A stretch of DNA of 64,000 nt from JABMMZ01 sp044341025 (GCA_044341025.1 JBIISM010000001.1:186001-250000); one strand, 5' to 3'. Positions 46,201 to 54,035 are shown, counted from the first letter of the stretch. Notes: generated from the sequence alone by a model not told the origin. Made by a program: numbers and translations.

Positions 46201-47606
46201 GCATAGTCGTTTAAATTGAATGAACGAATGCCACTTTGGCGGCAGTAATAAAACATTTTATTTAAAGGATTTTGGCTCAAAGCACCTTGTTGTTTTTCGA
46301 ATAAGAATTTTTTGAAAAATGAGTTTGTTTCCACATAAGCGGCCTTCTCGTTGTTGATCATATCGAAGTCGATGTAAGGTTGGGCTTGGTCCCATATCAC
46401 CTGCTCCACATCAATTTCAACACCGTGGTAATTATCAGAGAACGGCATGCGCATTAAGCCATCGGTGCCGCGGGTCAACAAAAGTTTTTTGTTTTGAATG
46501 TTGTAGTTAAAAATAATATTTGGGTGGGTAATAAAGCCAGTATCCACTTTTATTTTAATGGAAGCATGTTGACTCATTACCTTACTCGAATCTAAACGAA
46601 ATGCCGCAGAACTTACTTCTACAAAAGGCTTGCCTTGGTACAACAAAATAATGGAGGCATAGCCTTCCCCGAAGTTTTTCGAGTTGGTTTTGCCGCCCGC
46701 AATGCTAAATCCACCTTTGTACACCGCTTTGTCGCCCACTATACCTTTAATTTCAATGGTCGGCTCATAGCTTGTAAATTTAGGAAAGCCAGAATTCTTT
46801 ACTTGGTCAATCGAAGCAGACTGCGAGATGCGTTCTTCCAAGACCCCTAAAATTTTGGTGCTTGAAATTTTAGGGTAGGTGAGTTGGGCCGAATCGACGA
46901 TGAAGGTGCCTGAATTAAAATTTATTTTATGGTTTTTAAACTCTGCATGCACCTCGGCTTCGGGTTTGCCGACACGCTCCCAGTTTACACGGCCTTGCGT
47001 TCCGATCCATTGTTTTTTATCGGGGTAGTAAAGGCCCGAGCAATTCATTACTTTAATTTTATCCAATTCGGCATCACAAAAAAGGTCAAGGTTTTTGAAG
47101 GTAATTACCACACGGTTTTTGATGTAGGCAAATTCAAAGTTTGAATTGGAAGCATACCAGCGGCGGGCATCCGAGCGGTAAAAGGTATTGTCTTTAAATA
47201 AGGTGTTGGCAGTTTCTAAAAAGAATTGGTAATCTTTGGTGCTTTTCTCCAAGAGCAGAGCGCTAATTTCTTGCCATTGTTTGAGGAGATCGGGACTGAA
47301 TTTCTTTTGGTAATACAAATCGATATTGCTGAGCATAAGTTCAAAAAACGGATCACGCGGCAGCTGTTTGTACATCATGTTGTTGCTAATTTTGATGATA
47401 AACTTTTGTTGTTCTGGAAGGATTTTCCCAGTCTTCCAATTTTTCGAGAAGGTTTCAGCCATTTTTGCAACCTCAGGTTTTTTGGAGGCAGCCATATACT
47501 TCACAAATTCATCTATGAAGACTGGTGCTTCAGTAGAGAAACTTGTTTGCGCAAAAGCGGGCAAAAAGGAGAACAGAAAAAGTAGACCAAAAAGGAGTTT
47601 CTTCAT
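43236..47606 (-). CDS. Very large secreted protein of unknown function (1456 aa)
   Basis: A single frame of 1456 residues with a clear signal peptide (MKKLLFGLLFLFSFLPAFAQ). Residues 30-190 are helical. From about 190 the protein is made of many short strands with alternating polar and aromatic residues and repeated ideas such as LDLFCDAELDKIKVMNCSG, LHFSGLIRAGRIDFYSQDF and KFECHYAKFDLVKNVLFM. These resemble the stacked strands of OstA/AsmA-like lipid-transport proteins, but I cannot confirm that. There is no sorting tail, and it ends KKNDADPDE. No partner gene is adjacent. It is a real gene of unknown role, probably periplasmic or outer-membrane associated. Confidence 0.8.
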   Translation of the reverse strand: MKKLLFGLLFLFSFLPAFAQTSFSTEAPVFIDEFVKYMAASKKPEVAKMAETFSKNWKTGKILPEQQKFIIKISNNMMYKQLPRDPFFELMLSNIDLYYQKKFSPDLLKQWQEISALLLEKSTKDYQFFLETANTLFKDNTFYRSDARRWYASNSNFEFAYIKNRVVITFKNLDLFCDAELDKIKVMNCSGLYYPDKKQWIGTQGRVNWERVGKPEAEVHAEFKNHKINFNSGTFIVDSAQLTYPKISSTKILGVLEERISQSASIDQVKNSGFPKFTSYEPTIEIKGIVGDKAVYKGGFSIAGGKTNSKNFGEGYASIILLYQGKPFVEVSSAAFRLDSSKVMSQHASIKIKVDTGFITHPNIIFNYNIQNKKLLLTRGTDGLMRMPFSDNYHGVEIDVEQVIWDQAQPYIDFDMINNEKAAYVETNSFFKKFLFEKQQGALSQNPLNKMFYYCRQSGIRSFNLNDYASAISSKKEFLIQQVMDMADDGFLYYFPENDSIYVRDKLYNWNSNNTGGKDYDVLRFGSVISGKPNVTYSFNTHDLKMEGVRKFTFSDSQNVLSIPKDQLLVIKKNKNLHFSGLIRAGRIDFYSQDFNFDYSGFQINNTTIDSMVIYYPDVNTNSLRKVESVLSNTYGRILIDKSNNKSGLKDFAEYPIFIAERGSEINYDRAATHNHAYNRDKFKFEIDPFTIDSLDNFTIAGFGFGGRLLSDGIFPDIENIARIQPDYSLGFVDKVSLPMYGGKGKGDLSINLSNRGFYGSGDLFYQTSTSHSTEYLLLPDATVGNSSTFDLPESSRFPLVAGTNVRTEWYPKQDRMFQTKIDSNFQVFKMKYHFDGKMTLSPQDLRGDGKLMWDEANFASNDMVLWPNKATAASSSIQIFAVDPSKFAFECNNVKGVVDFDTRTGHFNTNVVGSYTHFPYNHYSSNMSDYLWDMNKKTMEIKPGTSMGIIKPMFAGLPQDAKDSVKFECHYAKFDLVKNVLFMEKIPYIDVADSRVYPFDGRAVVREKAYMDRLDSSRIEANKIDKFHEIKNCRTFIHGGNNLAATGYYRYIDKYKTEQPLYVDSIRIDKDKHLVGYGRIAEDKILKLDKKIGFKGMFEIISTRRAIEFMGFVKPMHSFVKMETLWLRYTDVVDPQNVVIDVRNPRDKENKRLSIGVYYANDSNHVYPILFDLKRRYSDPELQSDTGIMFYDQAKDGFMIGNEDKLLNNALKGNYIQFNDKDHSVYSEGKYDFNVVAPKVNFMTAGSAKHAATDSTFRFNLMVWLDFPFPAEIKGKITKMLTAENAGSAGGSLKTDENKMAISELISDEKTANKMIKTLDATGSIAGEGEFKTGFVFTDVDIAFNRIRRKFIATGSILMPLFNGTVVNKKYSTTIAIEKKRSGDKIYIYIMTDGGDWIYLEYMRGNMMVASNNAELMAIVTTEATKMADEQFILRVGSEKAKDNFLKKNDADPDE

Positions 47607-47833
47607 AAGGCTGCTAAAATAACAGGAGTTTTTTAAATTTATTGCACAAGATGTGCCAAGAAATACAAAAAAAAATAATTCGTAAATTATAATATTTGAT
47701 AAAGACGAAACAATTAAGAAATCTTTTGTTAACCATGGATTTGGTTTGTGTCTAGCTTTTTTTTGGTGTGAAAAAAAAATATAAGAGAAATGAACTTAAA
47801 TAGGAGATTTTTGTTTGAGTATTAAAGTTAATT

Positions 47834-48019
47834 ATGTTTAAAAAATTTACAACAGCAGACAAAATATTATTTGTGGCCGCATTCATGTCATTGATATTCT
47901 CGGAAATACTTTATTTTCAAGGAGAAAAAGCAGATGGTAGTTTTATTGGAATTTGGGTGCCTTCAATCCTAGCTTTCGGGATTTATTTGAAATTAATTAA
48001 CAATTCAAAGAATGACTAG
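47834..48019 (+). CDS. Small two-helix membrane protein (61 aa)
   Basis: MFKKFTTADKILFVAAFMSL opens a 61-residue protein with two hydrophobic segments (about 11-27 and 38-55) separated by a short charged loop (GEKADGSF). It overlaps the next, 33-residue gene by 8 bases, so they are probably co-translated. I know no family. The upstream 227 bases are A/T-rich and non-coding as far as I can see. Confidence 0.55.
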   Translation: MFKKFTTADKILFVAAFMSLIFSEILYFQGEKADGSFIGIWVPSILAFGIYLKLINNSKND

Positions 48020-48113
48020 TTTAATTCCATATTTCGCCACGCTTATTACCTTGCTATTCGGCGTTGCTTTTGCCATTGCGGTAAAAAAAGGCAACGACAA
48101 TATGTATAAGTAA
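48012..48113 (+). CDS. Tiny single-helix membrane protein (33 aa)
   Basis: ATG at 48012 overlaps the end of the 61-residue gene (ATGACTAG). The 33 residues are one membrane helix (LIPYFATLITLLFGVAFAIA) and a short basic tail (VKKGNDNMYK), the plan of small subunits of membrane complexes. The overlap makes chance less likely, but there is no homology that I recognise. No large membrane subunit lies nearby. Confidence 0.45.
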   Translation: MTSLIPYFATLITLLFGVAFAIAVKKGNDNMYK

Positions 48114-48188
48114 TTTAACGATTTGCTGTCTTGATGATGCTGACTGATGCGCAGTTATTTCAAGATTTAAACGGGTAACTCAGCTCAA

Positions 48189-48219
48189 TTGCTGTTGTTA
48201 TTGGTTTTCCTTATCTTTG
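48189..48219 (+). promoter_or_regulatory. Promoter for the GH16 gene
   Basis: TTG at 48189-48191, 20 bases, then TATCTTTG at 48212-48219, 18 bases before the ATG. Confidence 0.5.
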
Positions 48220-48237
48220 CTTTAAAATATTTTTCCT

Positions 48238-49854
48238 ATGTATTTTTTCCGCCATATATTTCTATGTTTATTCTCTGTTCCCGCTATACTGTCAGCCCAA
48301 GCACTGAACGATAACTTCGAAGGCAATAGCAGTATCAGCACTTGGGCGGGTGATGCTTGTGGCATCAATACGCGTTTTGTCAATCCGTTTAAAAACGCTC
48401 AAAATACATCCGATTCTGTTTTGTCATATGCCGATAATGGCGGCTTGTATGCCAATGTGCGTTTTGATGCGAGCCGCAATTTTAGTCTGCTCGAAAACCA
48501 TGTTTTTACCCTTAAGATTTACATTCCTTCTAGCGGATTGACCGGTTCTCAAAGCAATCAGATTTCTTTGAAGCTCCAAGACGGAACGCTTGCTGAGCCT
48601 TGGACAACCCAATCGGAAATCATTAAATCGGTTGTGCTCAATCAATGGCAAACCATTACGTTTGATTTTAAAAACGACAATTACCTCAATTTAAATGGAG
48701 GATCTTTGCCACCCATACAACGTACCGATTTTAACCGTGTGCTTTTGCAAATAAATGGTGAGAACAACACCGATAAAGTAAGGGCTTATATCGACGACTT
48801 TAATTATGCCTTTGTTAAAGTAGTTGACAACAAGAATTACAGCTTGGTGTGGTCGGATGAGTTCAATGGAAATGGCGCCTTAGACAGCAGCAAATGGTAT
48901 CACCAAACCAAATTGCCGCAAGGCGGTTCTTGGTACAATGGAGAGGTTCAGCATTACACCAAACGGATCAACAATTCGTTTATGCAGAATGGGAACTTAA
49001 ACCTTGTAGCAAAAAGGGAGACTTTTACCGATCAGGGATTTACCAAGAATTACACCTCAGCCCGTTTGAATTCAAAGTTTGCATTTAAATACGGTAAGGT
49101 CGTGTTTAGAGCCAAGTTACCTAGTGGTGCAGGCACATGGCCTGCTCTGTGGATGTTGGGTAAAAATATAGATGAGAATGGTGCTTATTGGGACAATAGG
49201 GGTTTTGGCAATACTGCTTGGCCAGCCTGTGGCGAAATAGATATTATGGAGCATTGGGGCAACAATCAAAATTACATACAAAGCGCCATGCACACCCCTT
49301 CGAGTTTTGGTGCTACGTTAAATATTGGTGGGCGTTCGGTATCGACCGCATCGTCAGCATTTCATGTTTATGCCTTGGAATGGACTGCCGATAAAATGGT
49401 TTTTAGTGTTGATTCCATTGTTCATTACATCTATAATCCAAGCGATAAAAATGCCAGCACTTGGCCGTTTGATTCAGAACAGTATTTGTTGATGAATGTG
49501 GCCATACAAGGCAATATTTTTTCTGGCTTTACCCAAGCTGCGATGGAGGTAGACTATGTTCGGGTGTATCAAGAAAAAACGAGCAGCGTTCAATCTGCCT
49601 ATAAAACACACAGTGTAAAAGTATATCCAAATCCATTTGCCCATAATCTTACGATAGCAGTCGATGCAAATGATATGCAAGATGTAGAGCTTGAAATACA
49701 ATCGTTAGAAGGCCAGGTGGTATATTCTACAATGGTCAACTTAGTAGACGGAAAAATTGAGATTAACGGACTGGATCACTTAACTGCAGGGCTATACTTT
49801 TTACGTTATAGCATTAATGGATTGCCGCAGGTGGGAAGGGTAGTAAAGCAGTAG
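48238..49854 (+). CDS. GH16 beta-glucanase with type IX sorting tail
   Basis: A 538-residue secreted glycoside hydrolase, probably laminarinase or licheninase type (beta-1,3 or mixed glucans). The signal peptide ends near LSAQ. A jelly-roll carbohydrate-binding region spans about 22-195. The GH16 domain covers 200-445, with catalytic EIDIME at 333-338 (nucleophile E333, acid/base E338) and substrate-groove aromatic residues. A Por-type C-terminal sorting domain follows (VKVYPNPFAHNLTI, LTAGLYFLRY). It suggests use of algal or fungal glucans. No SusCD genes are nearby. Confidence 0.93.
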   Translation: MYFFRHIFLCLFSVPAILSAQALNDNFEGNSSISTWAGDACGINTRFVNPFKNAQNTSDSVLSYADNGGLYANVRFDASRNFSLLENHVFTLKIYIPSSGLTGSQSNQISLKLQDGTLAEPWTTQSEIIKSVVLNQWQTITFDFKNDNYLNLNGGSLPPIQRTDFNRVLLQINGENNTDKVRAYIDDFNYAFVKVVDNKNYSLVWSDEFNGNGALDSSKWYHQTKLPQGGSWYNGEVQHYTKRINNSFMQNGNLNLVAKRETFTDQGFTKNYTSARLNSKFAFKYGKVVFRAKLPSGAGTWPALWMLGKNIDENGAYWDNRGFGNTAWPACGEIDIMEHWGNNQNYIQSAMHTPSSFGATLNIGGRSVSTASSAFHVYALEWTADKMVFSVDSIVHYIYNPSDKNASTWPFDSEQYLLMNVAIQGNIFSGFTQAAMEVDYVRVYQEKTSSVQSAYKTHSVKVYPNPFAHNLTIAVDANDMQDVELEIQSLEGQVVYSTMVNLVDGKIEINGLDHLTAGLYFLRYSINGLPQVGRVVKQ

Positions 49855-49999
49855 TTCAAGGGCAAGGGCAGGTGCAAGAGCGTGGCAATCCGGAGTATGT
49901 TGGAGATGTAGTTAAATAACAAATAATTCATCCCTTAGCGCGACGGAATAAAGTCTTGTAAAAAGAAATAATCCGATTTGTTGGCAGAAAAAAATAACT

Positions 50000-50227
50000 T
50001 TACTTAATTATCCATGCCCAAAATCGTTTGTGTAATTTTGGAATTGCTAATCCCATTAAGGGTACCAAGATTAAAGTGAAAACTAAGGTTTTTAACAATT
50101 GTGGCAATTCTGAAATTAGCGGGAATATTAAAGCAAACATGATATTGATCACTGGGTAAACGAACAACCAAGAAATAAATAATAGTTTCCAAATTTTTGG
50201 TTTAGGGGCTTGGTTTACTTGTTCCAT
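50000..50227 (-). CDS. Small DUF2798-like membrane protein
   Basis: From ATG 50227 (MEQVNQAPKPKIWKLLF) the protein is 75 residues with two membrane helices joined by LISELPQLL. The pattern of a first helix ending in Phe-Pro and a second with LVPLMGLAIPKL resembles DUF2798 proteins, assigned from memory. Ten further in-frame codons upstream are unlike the family. It stands alone. Function is unknown. Confidence 0.6.
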   Translation of the reverse strand: MEQVNQAPKPKIWKLLFISWLFVYPVINIMFALIFPLISELPQLLKTLVFTLILVPLMGLAIPKLHKRFWAWIIK

Positions 50228-50294
50228 TTTCTGTAATTTTTTATATTGTAGTATCAAAACAAAAGAGAATAAGAATGGTTCGTTTTTTTCTTAT

Positions 50295-50302
50295 TAAATT
50301 TG
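50295..50302 (+). promoter_or_regulatory. -7 promoter element for the DUF1801 gene
   Basis: TAAATTTG fits TAnnTTTG, 10 bases before the ATG at 50313. Confidence 0.45.
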
Positions 50303-50312
50303 TTTTTAGCTT

Positions 50313-50732
50313 ATGGCAAAAAACAAAACCCAAGAAACCGAATTAAGTGTCAACGATTTTATTTTAAAAATCGAAGATGAAACCAAAAGAAATGATGCCT
50401 TTACCCTGCTAGAAATACTTGAAAAAGTCTCGGGCTTTCAAGCAAAGTTATGGGGACCTAGCATTATCGGTTTTGGTTCTTACCATTACAAATATGAAAG
50501 TGGTCATGAGGGCGATGCACCCATATTGGCTTTTTCGCCACGCGCTGCAGCCTTAACAGTTTATCTTTCTTCCGGTTTTGAAGACCGCGAACCATTACTA
50601 GCTCAATTGGGCAAACACAAAGCAAGCAAGGGTTGTCTGTACATTAAAAAGCTTACCGATATTGATTTGTGGATATTGGAAAAAATCTTCATCAATCAAA
50701 TTGCATACACCAACAAAACCTATCCATCTTAA
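50313..50732 (+). CDS. DUF1801 (YdhG-like) protein
   Basis: A 139-residue cytoplasmic protein of the DUF1801 family: an N-terminal helix (SVNDFILKIEDETKRNDAF), the conserved WGPSIIGFGSYHYKYESG, and strands AFSPRAAALTVYL. No enzymatic role is established for the family. It is a single gene with its own promoter element. Confidence 0.85.
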   Translation: MAKNKTQETELSVNDFILKIEDETKRNDAFTLLEILEKVSGFQAKLWGPSIIGFGSYHYKYESGHEGDAPILAFSPRAAALTVYLSSGFEDREPLLAQLGKHKASKGCLYIKKLTDIDLWILEKIFINQIAYTNKTYPS

Positions 50733-50785
50733 TTAACATTAAAGATGTAATAAAGGGAATTCTTTGAAAACAAAGGGTGTTTGCT

Positions 50786-51385
50786 TTATAAAGATTTGTA
50801 TGTATTTATATCATTCATAATAACTTCCACTAAGGCAAGGTGCTTAGGTGTAAAGTTGAATTTAAGGTACAATCTTACCAACTTATGAAGTCTTCGGTTT
50901 ACAAGACGAACATTGCCATCAATATCTTTAACCGTATAGATTTTATTTGAATCTGCATTCAATCTTAATGTTATACTGTTTATTGGAATCAAAACCATTT
51001 CATTCTTTTCCAAATAGAAATATTCAGTTCTTTTCGATTTTAGAATTGTTCTATTATCATGGAACTTAGATTTATCAACAACAAAATCCAAAAATGGAAA
51101 ATAAACCCTATAATAAGTAGGACCACACGTTAAATCAATGTATTCGTGCTCTGTAATTGATTGATGGTCAATAGAAAATAACTTACAGCTTTCCTCATAG
51201 AATTCTCTGGTACAAGTTTTTTCAATAGGTTCACCTAGATCTACTCTTCCACCTGCATCGGAAAGTATTCCGCGCTTCGAACTAAAGACAATAAAGCAAG
51301 AGATTTCAACACCATCTTTTAGGATGTTAACGATTGGTAAAATGCCTCCTCCTGAAAATATTTTGCTTTCTATGATGTTGTAAAT
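50786..51385 (-). CDS. Nudix hydrolase with no conventional start codon
   Basis: The frame is open from 51388 down to the stop at 50786 (up to 200 residues), but its first ATG, GTG or TTG is a TTG at 51091, halfway through. The upstream half is clearly coding: it carries GGRVDLGEPIEKTCTREFY followed by EESC, a Nudix box with G-x5-E and REFYEE intact and the next Gly replaced by Cys. Candidate starts are ATT 51385, ATC 51376 or ATA 51373. The C-terminal half (LIPINSITLRLN region) resembles the rest of a Nudix fold. Substrate is unknown. Alternatives are a frameshift or sequencing error near 51390. Confidence 0.72.
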   Translation of the reverse strand: MYNIIESKIFSGGGILPIVNILKDGVEISCFIVFSSKRGILSDAGGRVDLGEPIEKTCTREFYEESCKLFSIDHQSITEHEYIDLTCGPTYYRVYFPFLDFVVDKSKFHDNRTILKSKRTEYFYLEKNEMVLIPINSITLRLNADSNKIYTVKDIDGNVRLVNRRLHKLVRLYLKFNFTPKHLALVEVIMNDINTYKSL

Positions 51386-51486
51386 ATACTAAAAATATTA
51401 AATAATTTAGCTTTAGTGCGATTCCCAAATTGGTATTTCATTTATGATGTAGTTCCCTTGAAAAATATATTGTTTGATGAAGTCTA

Positions 51487-51514
51487 TTGTTTTGCTGAAT
51501 TAATTATACTTTTG
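51487..51514 (+). promoter_or_regulatory. Full Bacteroidota promoter for the GNAT gene
   Basis: TTG at 51487-51489, 17 bases, then TACTTTTG at 51507-51514, 9 bases before the ATG. Confidence 0.6.
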
Positions 51515-51523
51515 TTTTAAGAT

Positions 51524-52012
51524 ATGAATATAAGGCCATATGGTAAAGATGATCGATTATATTGCATTGCATTGTTCCGCAGCAATGTTCCACTTTATTT
51601 TGCAGAAGGTGAGTTGAATGATTTTGAATTTTGGTTGGATGGTAAAGACAACAAGGTATTATCATACAAAAACACCAAAGAAGAGTATTTTTTTGTCTTA
51701 GAAGATAATGGGGAAATTCTTGCTTGTGGCGGATTTTATATACACAAAAATGAGCAGCTTTTCAATTTGGTTTGGGGTATGGTACACGCTAAATTCCATC
51801 TAATGGGCTATGGGAGTGCATTGTTAAATTACCGAATCGAAATGGCTTTTGATTTGTTTTCAGATTTTCCAATTACCATCGATACCACTCAGCATACAAA
51901 GGCTTTTTTTGAAAAATTTGGTTTCAGAAGCACCAATACGACAGAGAATTATTATGCCACTGGTTTGCATAGAATTGATATGGTAAAATTGAATAGGATA
52001 ACTTATTTTTGA
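51524..52012 (+). CDS. GNAT-family N-acetyltransferase
   Basis: A 162-residue acetyl-CoA-dependent acyltransferase fold. The N-terminal strand and helix are MNIRPYGKDDRLYCIALF, the core strands FFVLEDNGEILACGGFYI, and the acetyl-CoA loop is MGYGSALLNYRIEM, a variant of the usual Q/RxxGxG/A motif. The C-terminal strand HTKAFFEKFGFR is typical. The substrate is not evident. Six bases separate its stop from the next ATG, so the two are probably co-transcribed. Confidence 0.86.
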   Translation: MNIRPYGKDDRLYCIALFRSNVPLYFAEGELNDFEFWLDGKDNKVLSYKNTKEEYFFVLEDNGEILACGGFYIHKNEQLFNLVWGMVHAKFHLMGYGSALLNYRIEMAFDLFSDFPITIDTTQHTKAFFEKFGFRSTNTTENYYATGLHRIDMVKLNRITYF

Positions 52013-52017
52013 AGACT

Positions 52018-52446
52018 ATGAATCCAATAATTAGAAATGTTTTAGCCTTGTTGGCGGGTGCTGCAATTGGCGGTTTGGTCAACTTCAGTATTGTTATGAT
52101 AAGTGGCAACATTATTCCACCACCTTCGGGTGTTGATGTAACAACTGAAGCTGGTTTGAAAGCAGGGCTGCATTTGTTTGAGCCTAAGCACTTTTTACTT
52201 CCTTTCCTGGCGCATGCCATAGGAACCTTTGTTGGCGCGCTTGCCTGCGTCCGTATAGCGGTATCAATGAAAATGGTCTTGGCTTTGATGATCGGTGTTT
52301 TGTTTTTCGCCGGAGGCGCTCAAATGGTGATGATTTTACCAGCCCCAATGTGGTTTAATATTACTGACTTGGTTTTGGCCTATATACCAATGGCATTCTT
52401 AGCTGCAAAATTAAGCAGCCCGCAGGCCTTAAGCCTGCAAAAATAG
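52018..52446 (+). CDS. Small integral membrane protein of unknown function
   Basis: A 142-residue protein (from ATG 52018) with four hydrophobic segments (NVLALLAGAAIGGLVNFSIV, then FLAHAIGTFVGALACV and others). The loop IPPPSGVDVTTEAGL lies between helices 1 and 2. An in-frame TTG at 52009 overlaps the GNAT stop and is less likely. The last codons coincide with an inverted repeat that may be the terminator. I do not recognise the family with certainty. Confidence 0.7.
   Translation: MNPIIRNVLALLAGAAIGGLVNFSIVMISGNIIPPPSGVDVTTEAGLKAGLHLFEPKHFLLPFLAHAIGTFVGALACVRIAVSMKMVLALMIGVLFFAGGAQMVMILPAPMWFNITDLVLAYIPMAFLAAKLSSPQALSLQK
52422..52441 (+). terminator. Inverted repeat at the end of the membrane-protein gene
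   Basis: GCAGGC, CTTAA, GCCTGC forms a short strong hairpin followed by only a short A-run, within the last codons (QALSLQK). It may act as a weak terminator or be a dispersed palindrome. Confidence 0.45.
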
Positions 52447-52464
52447 TCTTAGTATTACGTCGAT

Positions 52465-53229
52465 TTAGAAATCGCCGTATACATCTGTCAATGCTTCACA
52501 GCCATCCTCAGTAATAAGAATTGTATGCTCAAACTGAGCCGATAACTTTCCGTCAATAGTTCTTGCTGTCCACGCATCTTTACGGTCAACTTTACAACGT
52601 GCTTTACCAGCATTTATCATTGGTTCTATCGTAAAGGTCATTCCAGGTTTTAACGCCACGCCAGAGTTTTTCTTTGCCACATGGTCGACCTGTGGGTCTT
52701 CATGAAAACGAATGCCAACGCCGTGTCCACAAAATTCAAAGACCACACTATAGCCATTTTTTACTGCGTGTTCGTTTATTGCATAACCAATATTGCCTAA
52801 ATGATTGCCTGGCTTACATTCAGCAATACCCAAACGCAAACATTCTTTTGTGGTTTGAACCAATTTTTTAGCATAATCACTAACCTCGCCAACCAAATAC
52901 ATGCGGCAAGTATCACCGAAGTAGCCATTGAGTATGCATGTCACATCGATGTTAACGATATCACCATCTTGCACGACATAGTCGTTTGGAACCCCATGGC
53001 AAACCACATCATTTGGTGAAATACAACTGGCATGTTTGTAGCCCCTGTAGCCTTTTGTAGCAGCAGTTGCACCATTTTTTAAAATAAAAGCCTCAATAAG
53101 TCCATCCAATTCGATGGTCTTAACGCCTGGCTTAACAAACGGTTCAATATATTTTAATGTTTCAGCAGCCAACTGACTGCTTTTTCTAATCCCTTCAATT
53201 TGCTCGGGCGTTTTAATGATGATCGCCAT
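52465..53229 (-). CDS. map: Type I methionine aminopeptidase
   Basis: It removes the initiator Met from new proteins. The 254 residues contain all five metal ligands in context: NIDVTCILNGYFGDT (two Asp), CGHGVGIRFHEDP (His), MTFTIEPMI (Glu) and FEHTILIT (Glu). There is no N-terminal zinc-finger extension, so it is the short bacterial form. It follows the BtuF-like gene by 5 bases on the same strand. It stands away from the usual ribosomal operon. Confidence 0.96.
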   Translation of the reverse strand: MAIIIKTPEQIEGIRKSSQLAAETLKYIEPFVKPGVKTIELDGLIEAFILKNGATAATKGYRGYKHASCISPNDVVCHGVPNDYVVQDGDIVNIDVTCILNGYFGDTCRMYLVGEVSDYAKKLVQTTKECLRLGIAECKPGNHLGNIGYAINEHAVKNGYSVVFEFCGHGVGIRFHEDPQVDHVAKKNSGVALKPGMTFTIEPMINAGKARCKVDRKDAWTARTIDGKLSAQFEHTILITEDGCEALTDVYGDF

Positions 53230-53234
53230 GTTTT

Positions 53235-54035
53235 TTATCTTTTAATTTTATGCAATTGTCTTTGCAGTTCGTTGAAATACGGTTGCGAATTTAGCAATCG
53301 ACTTCCATACCAACTAAACAATTCACCGTCGACAGTTAATATTTTTGAATTTGGAAGTAAGCTTTGCAATTCTTCCGTATGCTTTTCTTTGAAAGGGTAG
53401 GGCTCAGAAGACAAAAGTATAACTTCTGGATTAAGCGCTTGCATGTCTTCGGTACTTAATTCTGGGTATCTATTGTGTTTAACCAAATTAATAAACCCTG
53501 ATCTCTCCAACATGTGGTTGATAAATGTATCAGTTCCTACGGCCATATATGGATTGCGCCATACCAAATACAAACAAGAATACTGGTGTCTAATTTTCTT
53601 TTGGCTTAAACTTGATTCAATGTTTTTCAACAATGATTCAGTTTCGCTTTCTACATCCATAATTTCACCTATGCTGCGCATCATGTAAAACGCATCGTCG
53701 ATATTTTTGATATCGCTTACCCATACTGGATACTTTTTAGAAAGGATTTCTACAATTTCTTCATTGTTTTCCTCCTTGTTGCAAAGTATAAAATCTGGTT
53801 TAAGTTCATCAAGTTCATCGAATCGAACCTTTTTGGTTCCCCCAATTTTTTTAGATTTTTTAAAGTGTGATTTAGGATGTATGCAAAAAACAGTTTGTCC
53901 AACAATTTTGTCTTTTAGACCAATTTCATATAGGAATTCTGTTTGAGAAGGCACCAATGAAACGATACGTTGTATGGGTTTTTGGATCTTTACAACCCTG
54001 CCCAACATATCTAAAACTTCAATGCTTTCAGGCAT
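53235..54035 (-). CDS. Helical-backbone metal receptor (BtuF-like) without signal peptide
   Basis: A 266-residue protein of the periplasmic-binding fold used for cobalamin or iron chelates. It has the diagnostic IQRIVSLVPSQTEFLYEIG near the start, DELKPDFILCNKEENN, and ALNPEVILLSSEPYPF. It begins MPESIEVLDMLGRVV with no signal peptide or lipobox, and no upstream start would add one, so it is predicted to be cytoplasmic. Its ATG is directly adjacent to the hppD stop. The ligand is unknown, and no ABC transporter subunits are nearby. Confidence 0.82.
   Translation of the reverse strand: MPESIEVLDMLGRVVKIQKPIQRIVSLVPSQTEFLYEIGLKDKIVGQTVFCIHPKSHFKKSKKIGGTKKVRFDELDELKPDFILCNKEENNEEIVEILSKKYPVWVSDIKNIDDAFYMMRSIGEIMDVESETESLLKNIESSLSQKKIRHQYSCLYLVWRNPYMAVGTDTFINHMLERSGFINLVKHNRYPELSTEDMQALNPEVILLSSEPYPFKEKHTEELQSLLPNSKILTVDGELFSWYGSRLLNSQPYFNELQRQLHKIKR

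Noticed and set aside
47640..47833. Possible small RNA in the A/T-rich gap
   Set aside because: No convincing hairpin-plus-T-run or promoter match found by eye.
51390..51441. ATG at 51441 on the minus strand as start of the Nudix gene
   Set aside because: It is in another frame, reaches a stop after 23 codons and does not resemble a Nudix N-terminus. Kept only as a frameshift possibility.
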